A DNA stretch of 12,252 nt from the NCBI GenBank assembly GCA_947258895.1, contig CAMYKE010000028.1, positions 3,457 to 15,708 of the forward strand, given 5' to 3'. A program made the position numbers and the translations under genes. The notes under the pieces were generated by a model, which was not told where the DNA came from, ran no database searches, and worked only from the letters and a program-made list of their open reading frames with translations. Source of the stretch: an uncultured Pseudomonadales bacterium (GTDB lineage: Bacteria > Pseudomonadota > Gammaproteobacteria > Pseudomonadales > IMCC2047). Below, one piece after another: positions 7,693 through 12,252 of this stretch (positions are counted from its first letter, which is position 1; each line of letters opens with the position of its first letter).

Positions 7693-7698
7693 ATTCTA
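7693..7698 (-). promoter_or_regulatory. Possible -10 box of the lptFG promoter
   Basis: On the minus strand TAGAAT, 5 of 6 to consensus, lies about 36 bp before the lptF TTG start. At 17-bp spacing the -35 region is poor (CTGCAG). A weak basal promoter is plausible for an operon of constitutive envelope genes. The evidence is the hexamer and its position only. Confidence 0.35.
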
Positions 7699-7827
7699 AT
7701 CCAGCCGGAGCGTGACTGCAGCCTTTATCGCGGGTGTTGCGGCGGAATGCAGGGCAATGTCCCGCCGCTCTGCGGGCGCTTCGGGCAACACGGTTTTTGG
7801 GGTGTACGGCAGGCGGCGATATGTGTC

Positions 7828-7833
7828 TATAAT
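7828..7833 (+). promoter_or_regulatory. Consensus -10 box of the antiporter gene
   Basis: A perfect TATAAT stands 69 bp before the ATG at 7903, in the spacer shared with lptF. At 17-bp spacing the -35 position reads TACGGC, which is poor; TGT two bases farther upstream of the hexamer is close to an extended -10 arrangement. The transcript leader would be about 60 nt and pyrimidine-rich. Confidence 0.5.
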
Positions 7834-7902
7834 AACGGCCAATTTTTGGGCAAGCAGTCGGCTTCCCTTACTCCTTTCACTTAACAATTACGGAAACAGC
7901 GC

Positions 7903-9597
7903 ATGGCAGAACACTTTTTCGATCAGCTGTTGGCTATCATGGGCGTATCGCTGGTCGCGACGATGTTGCTGCGGCGGCTGCGGCTACCCAATATTATCGC
8001 CTACCTGCTGGCCGGAGCCGTGGTAGGGCCCCACGCAATGGGCTGGGTTGAGCAGCCCGCCGATTTCGCATTTCTCGCCGAGTTTGGCGTGGTATTCCTG
8101 TTGTTTTCCCTCGGGCTGGAGTTCTCGCTGCCAAAACTGGTGGCCCTGCGGGGCTCGGTATTCGGGCTGGGCGGCATCCAGGTTACTTTTTGCACCCTCG
8201 TGTTCGGCGGGGCGGTGTGGCTGTGGGGGACCTCGCTCGAGGCGGCAGTGATTATCGCAGGTGCACTGGCATTGTCATCGACCGCGATTGTTACCAAGGA
8301 ACTCGCAGAAATGCGTCAGGTGCATAGCCGCCACGGCCAACTTTCGATCGGGGTGCTGCTATTTCAGGACCTCGCCGCGGTGGTGTGGCTGATCCTGGTG
8401 CCGGTGCTTGGCGGCGACGAGTCTGCATCGCTCTGGCATGCGCTGGGCTGGGCGTTGGCGAAGGGTGCGATTCTGACCGTGCTGTTACTGAGCGCAGGGA
8501 AGTATTTACTGCCACCCCTGTACCGGGAAATTGCCTTGGGGAAATCGGAAGAGGTGTTTGTTCTGGTTACCCTGGTAATTGTCATGCTCGCGGCCTGGCT
8601 GACACACAGCTTCGACCTGTCGATGGCCCTCGGGGGCTTCGTAATCGGGATGATGCTCGGCGAGAGCCCGTTCCGCCACCAGATCAATAGCGATATTCGT
8701 GGCTTCAAGGACATCCTGTTGGGTTTGTTTTTTGTCACCATCGGGATGAGTTTGCAGGTCGAGCTGGTGTTCGAATTCTGGCCACGGATATTACTGTTCG
8801 TCTGCCTGCTGGTGCTGCTAAAAGCGGTCCTGATCGGGTTACTGGTGAAAATGTTCGGGGACAGCCATGACACCGCCCTGAAAACCGGCCTTAACCTGGC
8901 CCAGGCGGGTGAGTTCGGGCTGGCGTTGTTGGCGCTGGCGGTAATGCACGGGGTGCTTCCCGACGACCAGGCCTCCTTTATCATTCTGGTAGCCGTATTT
9001 AGTATGGCCGCCAGCCCGTTCCTGATCCGCCATAACGAGTGGCTGGTTAGCGCATTGAGTTCGGTGATCGGCAGCGACACTGCACAACCCGTCTCATCAG
9101 AACCGGCGAAGCTGCCCGGGCACGATCACGTGATCATTGGCGGATTCGGTCGCATCGGGCAAACCGTCGCCCGGTTGCTGGACGCCAATGGCATTGACTA
9201 CATCGCGATCGAGCAGAATCCGCAGGTGGTTGACGACGAGCGCGCCCGGAACCAGAATGTGGTCTACGGTGACTGTAGCAAGATCGAGATTCTGCGCAGT
9301 TGCCACATTGAAAACGCGCAGTTGGCAATCCTCACCTTCCGCTCCCTCGAGATGGCCAGGAATGCGATCGAGCAGATCCGCGGCGAGGGCATCAAGGTCC
9401 CGATTATCGCGCGCTGCCGGGAGCGGGGCAATATCTCCGAATTGCTATCGCTGGGTGCGGACCATGTGTTACCGGAAATGCTCCATGCGAGCCTGGCTGC
9501 CGGCGCCGATGTGTTAAGCCTGCTGGGATTGGACGAGGAGGAAATTGCGCGCCAGATCGAAATCGAACGCGAGGAGCAACTACGTTATCAGAGCTGA
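7903..9597 (+). CDS. CPA2-family cation:proton antiporter with RCK domain (KefB/KefC type)
   Basis: Membrane K+(Na+)/H+ exchanger likely used in pH or potassium homeostasis and protection against electrophiles. The chain has 564 residues. The first 385 or so form the 12-13 helix Na_H_Exchanger domain, with LPNIIAYLLAGAVVGP at 28-43, LSSTAIVTK at 124-132, and the conserved Gln-Asp pair at 155-156. A cytoplasmic RCK_N (TrkA-N) Rossmann domain begins at about 407 with HVIIGGFGRIGQ (GxGxxG), an acidic Glu437 at the end of the second strand, and GDCSK at 456-460. The KefC regulatory loop, which I recall as HALESDIEP, reads HQINSDIRG (259-267), so two of its acidic residues are missing. No kefF or kefG partner is nearby. 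Glutathione gating is therefore doubtful. The ATG at 7903 follows GGAAA after 6 nt. The cation and the exact subfamily cannot be settled from sequence alone. Confidence 0.93.
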   Translation: MAEHFFDQLLAIMGVSLVATMLLRRLRLPNIIAYLLAGAVVGPHAMGWVEQPADFAFLAEFGVVFLLFSLGLEFSLPKLVALRGSVFGLGGIQVTFCTLVFGGAVWLWGTSLEAAVIIAGALALSSTAIVTKELAEMRQVHSRHGQLSIGVLLFQDLAAVVWLILVPVLGGDESASLWHALGWALAKGAILTVLLLSAGKYLLPPLYREIALGKSEEVFVLVTLVIVMLAAWLTHSFDLSMALGGFVIGMMLGESPFRHQINSDIRGFKDILLGLFFVTIGMSLQVELVFEFWPRILLFVCLLVLLKAVLIGLLVKMFGDSHDTALKTGLNLAQAGEFGLALLALAVMHGVLPDDQASFIILVAVFSMAASPFLIRHNEWLVSALSSVIGSDTAQPVSSEPAKLPGHDHVIIGGFGRIGQTVARLLDANGIDYIAIEQNPQVVDDERARNQNVVYGDCSKIEILRSCHIENAQLAILTFRSLEMARNAIEQIRGEGIKVPIIARCRERGNISELLSLGADHVLPEMLHASLAAGADVLSLLGLDEEEIARQIEIEREEQLRYQS

Positions 9598-9645
9598 CCC
9601 GCGTTTCCCTGCACCCGGCGCTGCGCTGTCTGAATGCCGCCGGGA

Positions 9646-9669
9646 CCCGCTCCGGGCGGGCTGGTTTTT
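9646..9669 (+). terminator. Rho-independent terminator after the antiporter gene
   Basis: CCCGC (9646-9650), a 5-nt loop and GCGGG (9656-9660) are followed by CTGG and five Ts (9665-9669). It lies 48 bp after the antiporter stop. The stem is short but all GC. It separates the antiporter from the secreted-protein gene. Confidence 0.55.
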
Positions 9670-9777
9670 CTGCTTCAGCGCCGGATACGTCCGCCCATAC
9701 TTGTTGGTCCGCGAATTGCGTTGGGCGCATACCGGGAGTATGGTTTTTTACCACTTGATCAGTGAGGGGGGAACAGG

Positions 9778-10416
9778 ATGAACATCGTAACCGGTAAGCG
9801 GGGGTTTATCGCGGCACTGGTGGTTGCAGGTGTTTGCGTAGTGCCCGGTGCCGCGGCAAACACGGCCGGCAAGATGAATGTTGAGCCCGGGGTATACAAG
9901 CTCAAGCCGGGCTCGAAACTGCCTCTGAAAGGCCCGGTCGTGCGGGTCTATAGCGAGGGCTCAAACACCACCTACAGCCGCGTGGCGCCGCCCCGTAAAT
10001 CCCTGCCGGTGCTGGTGAAATATACCGCTTCCTGCTCCAACAAGGGGCGGCTTGGCGGTGGTGACATTGCCATAGGCGAGGCAACAGCGAGTATTCGGGG
10101 CGGTGACCGATTTCGCAGCAAGTCCGTGTATGTGAAGGTGCCCTACAGCGCCGTCGCAGGGATCAATCCCGCACAACATTGTAATGAGCATGCGAAAACC
10201 CTGAGCCTGCAGCGGAACAAGCCGCTGGACAAAATTGTACAAAAGGGCTTCGCAGTGAGGATTCCTGACGTGCTCTCGGCCCGGGGCACTGCCTATTGCA
10301 CCGCGGGTGGTTTGGGCAAGGGCGATGTGGCGAGCGATACTACTGACAGCCTGGTAATATTCCTGGATTGTGTCGCCAATCCCAAGGCGCGCGGCGCGAC
10401 CGGCAGCAGCGACTAA
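9778..10416 (+). CDS. Secreted protein of unknown function with an internal duplication
   Basis: I do not recognise the family. The ATG at 9778 follows a GAGGGGGG stretch after 5 nt. The 212-residue product starts with a classical signal peptide: basic MNIVTGKRG, a hydrophobic core, and a likely cut near GAAA-N at 27/28. Cys20 lies inside the signal but Val precedes it, so it is not a good lipobox. The mature part is basic and has four cysteines (86, 135, 174, 198), enough for two disulfides. Two segments resemble each other: residues 83-98 (TASC, then RLGGGDIAI) and 171-186 (TAYC, then GLGKGDVAS). This suggests two repeats of a small beta domain, each with a pair of cysteines. A periplasmic or extracellular location is predicted; no catalytic motif is visible. 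It is isolated from the antiporter by a terminator and lies 136 bp before the AhpD-like gene. Confidence 0.8.
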   Translation: MNIVTGKRGFIAALVVAGVCVVPGAAANTAGKMNVEPGVYKLKPGSKLPLKGPVVRVYSEGSNTTYSRVAPPRKSLPVLVKYTASCSNKGRLGGGDIAIGEATASIRGGDRFRSKSVYVKVPYSAVAGINPAQHCNEHAKTLSLQRNKPLDKIVQKGFAVRIPDVLSARGTAYCTAGGLGKGDVASDTTDSLVIFLDCVANPKARGATGSSD

Positions 10417-10436
10417 CCAAAGGAGTCGACGTATAC

Positions 10437-10532
10437 ATGGCAGCGCGTTCCCCGCAGAGCCGCCGTGCCGCAAGATCACGTATCCCAGGTCGTGTAAGGC
10501 GATGTAACTTATTTCATGCAGCCAGCATCTGA
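10437..10532 (+). CDS. Possible 31-codon basic small ORF
   Basis: Between the secreted-protein gene and the AhpD-like gene, an AAAGGAG sequence (10419-10425) is followed 11 nt later by ATG at 10437. The frame encodes 31 residues starting MAARSPQSRRAARSR and ends at TGA (10530-10532), 20 bp before the next start. Eight of the residues are arginine. The ribosome binding site is strong in sequence but a little far from the ATG, and high-GC DNA produces arginine-rich frames by chance. It could be a small regulatory or leader peptide, or simply a remnant with no product. Confidence 0.28.
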   Translation: MAARSPQSRRAARSRIPGRVRRCNLFHAASI

Positions 10533-10552
10533 GAAGCTGGAGGAAGACAAAA

Positions 10553-11092
10553 ATGACCGAATTTACCGCTCACACCCTGAAATCCGTTACCGGCGAAGCG
10601 AAGGATCTCCTGCAGAATGTCAATGCCGCTTACGGTTTTGTCCCCAACCTGTTCAGTTATATGGCGGAGGCGCCGACGGTGTTGCAGGCCTACCTGCAAT
10701 TGAACGAACTACTGGAGAAATCGAGTATTCCCGCGGCGCAGTTGCAGGTAGCGCTGCTCGCCGTCAGCAAGGAGAATGATTGTGGTTTTTGTACGGTCGC
10801 GCATCGCGCGATTGGCAAGCAATCGGGCGCTAACCCGGAATCCCTGAATGCCTTGAATGAAGGCCGTGAGATTTCCGATCCGCAAGACAGGGCTATCGCG
10901 GACTTTACGAAATCGGTCGTCCGCAATCGTGGTTGGGTGCCCGAAGCCGATACCGAGGCCTTCCTTGCCGCCGGCTTTACCAGGCAGCAGATCCTGGAAG
11001 TGATTCTGGTGGTCACCATCAAGACTCTGTCAAATTACTGCAACCATTTCACCAGGCCGGAGGCCAATCCCGAGTTGCTGGCCATGCTGTAA
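10553..11092 (+). CDS. AhpD/carboxymuconolactone decarboxylase-like protein
   Basis: A 179-residue alpha-helical protein of the AhpD-like superfamily, most of whose members reduce peroxides or act as thiol-disulfide proteins. The core motif E-x2-C-x2-C-x3-H is seen as Glu74, Cys77, Cys80 and His84 in KENDCGFCTVAH. In AhpD these residues form the redox-active cysteine pair and its proton relay. The N-terminal AYGFVPNLFSYMAEAP is typical of the peroxidase-related (YciW/CMD-type) group. No signal peptide is present, so it is cytoplasmic. GGAGG (10539-10543) lies 9 nt before the ATG. No ahpC, oxyR or sigma-factor gene is beside it, so its electron donor and substrate are unknown; true carboxymuconolactone decarboxylase activity is unlikely given the CxxC motif and absence of aromatic-degradation genes. 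It is convergent with the hydrolase across the MITE. Confidence 0.88.
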   Translation: MTEFTAHTLKSVTGEAKDLLQNVNAAYGFVPNLFSYMAEAPTVLQAYLQLNELLEKSSIPAAQLQVALLAVSKENDCGFCTVAHRAIGKQSGANPESLNALNEGREISDPQDRAIADFTKSVVRNRGWVPEADTEAFLAAGFTRQQILEVILVVTIKTLSNYCNHFTRPEANPELLAML

Positions 11093-11119
11093 CGCAGCTC
11101 AGGCTTTCAAGCGCAACGA

Positions 11120-11143
11120 CGGCAGGCGACAGAATTCCTGCCG
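11120..11143. terminator. Hairpin after the AhpD-like gene
   Basis: CGGCAGG (11120-11126) and CCTGCCG (11137-11143) form a perfect 7-bp stem with a 10-nt loop, 27 bp after the AhpD-like stop and ending just before the MITE. The following GTTGGTA is not a real T-run, so termination efficiency is uncertain. It probably belongs to the original intergenic region that the MITE entered. Confidence 0.4.
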
Positions 11144-11150
11144 GTTGGTA

Positions 11151-11170
11151 GCCGCCATATCTCACCGATT
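11151..11170 (+). repeat. Left terminal inverted repeat of the MITE
   Basis: 20 bp, perfectly inverted relative to 11345-11364, and preceded by TA (11149-11150). Similarity to the other arm stops sharply at 11171, where the extra left-arm segment begins. Confidence 0.9.
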
Positions 11171-11344
11171 CGGCGATTCACTGCCCAGAAACCTTGTCAG
11201 TACAGTGCGAATTGCCTATTTGGTTTCTCGCCGGATCTTGCATGCTGTACGGAATTTTTCTCCTGCGGCTATAGCGACGGCTATCCCCTTAGTCGGAAAA
11301 TCCCGTACAGCGCACAATCTCTCGGCGATAATTCCAAAAATCAA

Positions 11345-11364
11345 AATCGGTGAGATATGGCGGC
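11345..11364 (-). repeat. Right terminal inverted repeat of the MITE
   Basis: 20 bp, perfect inverted copy of 11151-11170, followed by TA (11365-11366). Its last base (11364) together with that TA forms the TAG stop codon of the hydrolase gene on the minus strand. Confidence 0.9.
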
Positions 11365-12221
11365 TAGATCCCCAGGGATCCGGCCAGCCATGATTCGACC
11401 GTGGCAAAAATTTCCGCGCGATTCGTCTCGTTAAAATTGTCATGGTAGTTCTCCGGATAGTAATGCAGCTCGACCAGGGCAGGATCGATTTTGCCAATGG
11501 TGTCGCGGGCCACGGCATTATCCGCGAGGTGGTCTTGCCCGGCGAGCAGGACCAGCAACGGCTGCGACCAGCGGCTGATATTGCCGGGCAGGTATTGTTG
11601 CGCCTTGCGCAGTTCGTTGGCGAACCTTGCTGTGATTTCCGATGCCCTGATAGCGGTGGCCCTCTCCAGCCTTATTCGTTCAGTCAACTCGCGATCGTGG
11701 GTGAGCAGCGGCGTAAAATCCTCCAATGGCAGTTTTATTTTCGGGGCCAGTAAAGACAGCAGTCCCAGCGCGAGTGTCGCCGCTTTTGGCATCGCCAGGG
11801 CGTTGCCGAAATACGGGGATGACATGACAAAGCCCTTGATGATCGGGTCCGGCGCGGAGTTCCTGAGGCCAAAATGGGTGGCAATCAAGGCGCCCATCGA
11901 GTGCGCCATGATAATGATTGGCAGGCCCGGATGGTTGCTTTTTACCCACTCGACGAGCAGCGCAATGTCATCGAGGAATGCGTCGAAGGAGTCAATGAAA
12001 ACGCGTCTCTTGCGCTCATGCCCGCGCAATTCCAGGCTCACGGTAACCCGTCCCGATTGCCTGAAGTACAGCGCCGGGGCCGCAAAATCTCCTGGATGGG
12101 ACAGGCCGCCGTGGATGGCCAGCATGACCGCCTTGGGTTGCTCCGGCTCCCAGATATGAATGGCACGCCCGACACCATCGTTGCAGCGGAGTGTAGCGAT
12201 ACGATTTTCAGAAAAATCCAA
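11364..12221 (-). CDS. Alpha/beta hydrolase, monoacylglycerol lipase/lysophospholipase type
   Basis: Serine hydrolase of the Hydrolase_4 (PldB/MGL-like) group, likely acting on acylglycerols or lysophospholipids in the cytoplasm or at the membrane; no signal peptide is seen. The fold is visible from the oxyanion segment AIHGG (35-39), the nucleophile elbow MAHSMGA with Ser108 (AxSxG, so Ala replaces the usual first Gly), Asp230 in LAGQDHLAD and His260 in ENYHDNFNE. The 285-residue length and a final helix ending in ESWLAG suggest the fold is complete. The start is TTG at 12221-12219, supported by GAGGGA (12236-12231) 9 nt before it. However, the frame stays open to the window edge, so a start outside cannot be excluded. 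The TAG stop is made at the junction with the MITE, so the C-terminal few residues may differ from those of relatives. The natural substrate is unknown. Confidence 0.88.
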   Translation of the reverse strand: MDFSENRIATLRCNDGVGRAIHIWEPEQPKAVMLAIHGGLSHPGDFAAPALYFRQSGRVTVSLELRGHERKRRVFIDSFDAFLDDIALLVEWVKSNHPGLPIIIMAHSMGALIATHFGLRNSAPDPIIKGFVMSSPYFGNALAMPKAATLALGLLSLLAPKIKLPLEDFTPLLTHDRELTERIRLERATAIRASEITARFANELRKAQQYLPGNISRWSQPLLVLLAGQDHLADNAVARDTIGKIDPALVELHYYPENYHDNFNETNRAEIFATVESWLAGSLGI

Positions 12222-12252
12222 ACTATTGCGTCCCTCAATAATCCTGGTTGAT

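Larger units (their letters stand above)
11151..11364. mobile_element. 214-bp MITE-like element with 20-bp terminal inverted repeats and TA target duplications
   Basis: The two ends are perfect inverted copies of GCCGCCATATCTCACCGATT, and each is bordered by TA (11149-11150 and 11365-11366). Insertion at TA with TA duplication is the rule for IS630 and Tc1/mariner transposases. There is no transposase or other coding frame inside. Further in, GCTGTACGG (11244-11252) pairs with CCGTACAGC (11303-11311), and the centre folds as ATAGC-GACG-GCTAT (11271-11284). The arms also align between these blocks (for example TTTGG and TCGCCG on the left, mirrored on the right), so the element can fold into one long hairpin. 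The left arm carries about 41 extra bases (11171-11211). It sits between convergent genes and probably acts as a transcription barrier. It is presumably moved in trans by a full-length IS elsewhere. Confidence 0.88.

Noticed and set aside
7696..7887. 63-codon minus-strand frame in the lptF-antiporter spacer
   Set aside because: It overlaps the predicted promoters of both divergent genes, has no ribosome binding site that I can see, and has no recognisable motif.
11145..11393. Plus-strand frame of 82 codons running across the MITE
   Set aside because: It spans the inverted-repeat element from end to end and reads through its hairpin arms. The product resembles no transposase and is best seen as chance.
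11491..12159. 222-codon plus-strand frame opposite the hydrolase gene
   Set aside because: The minus-strand frame has the complete Ser-Asp-His hydrolase pattern, so the plus-strand frame is its shadow.

Overview
The window looks like a chromosomal segment of a Gram-negative gammaproteobacterium. It carries a complete LptF/LptG pair (lipopolysaccharide export implies an outer membrane), an E. coli-like ArgRS, a KefB/KefC-type antiporter and moderately GC-rich DNA. The species cannot be named from the sequence. Three genes appear to use TTG starts (argS, lptF and the right-edge hydrolase).

Left part, plus strand. After a partial minus-strand gene at the left edge (1-134) and a 337-bp divergent spacer come argS (arginyl-tRNA synthetase, 472-2217) and ald (alanine dehydrogenase, 2349-3455). 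ald has a very strong ribosome binding site and a 16-bp inverted repeat upstream.

Middle part, minus strand. Reading leftwards from 7657 are lptF and lptG, the two transmembrane subunits of the LptB2FG lipopolysaccharide extractor, only 4 bp apart. Next comes a separately promoted PHA synthase-like gene (3593-5266), whose lipase box carries serine where PhaC enzymes have cysteine. A 22-nt near-identical direct repeat lies on each side of this gene, once touching the lptG stop codon and once past the end of the PhaC-like gene. A CPA2-family potassium/proton antiporter with an RCK domain (7903-9597) is divergent from lptF across a 245-bp spacer that holds a consensus -10 hexamer.

Right part. 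A predicted terminator closes the antiporter gene. It is followed by an unrecognised secreted protein with an internal duplication (9778-10416), a possible 31-codon basic small ORF, and an AhpD/carboxymuconolactone decarboxylase-like protein (10553-11092). Convergent to these, at the right edge, is a monoacylglycerol lipase-type alpha/beta hydrolase (11364-12221, minus).

Between the two convergent genes is a 214-bp non-coding element with perfect 20-bp terminal inverted repeats, nested internal inverted repeats and TA at both ends. These are the hallmarks of a MITE mobilised by an IS630/Tc1-mariner-type transposase. Its right end supplies one base of the hydrolase stop codon. This is the most striking non-genic structure in the window.

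Most genes are ordinary housekeeping or envelope functions. I see no evidence of a multi-gene defence or biosynthetic system. The novelty candidates are the MITE and its effect on the adjacent stop codon, the Ser-for-Cys PhaC-like enzyme between direct repeats, and the duplicated secreted protein.
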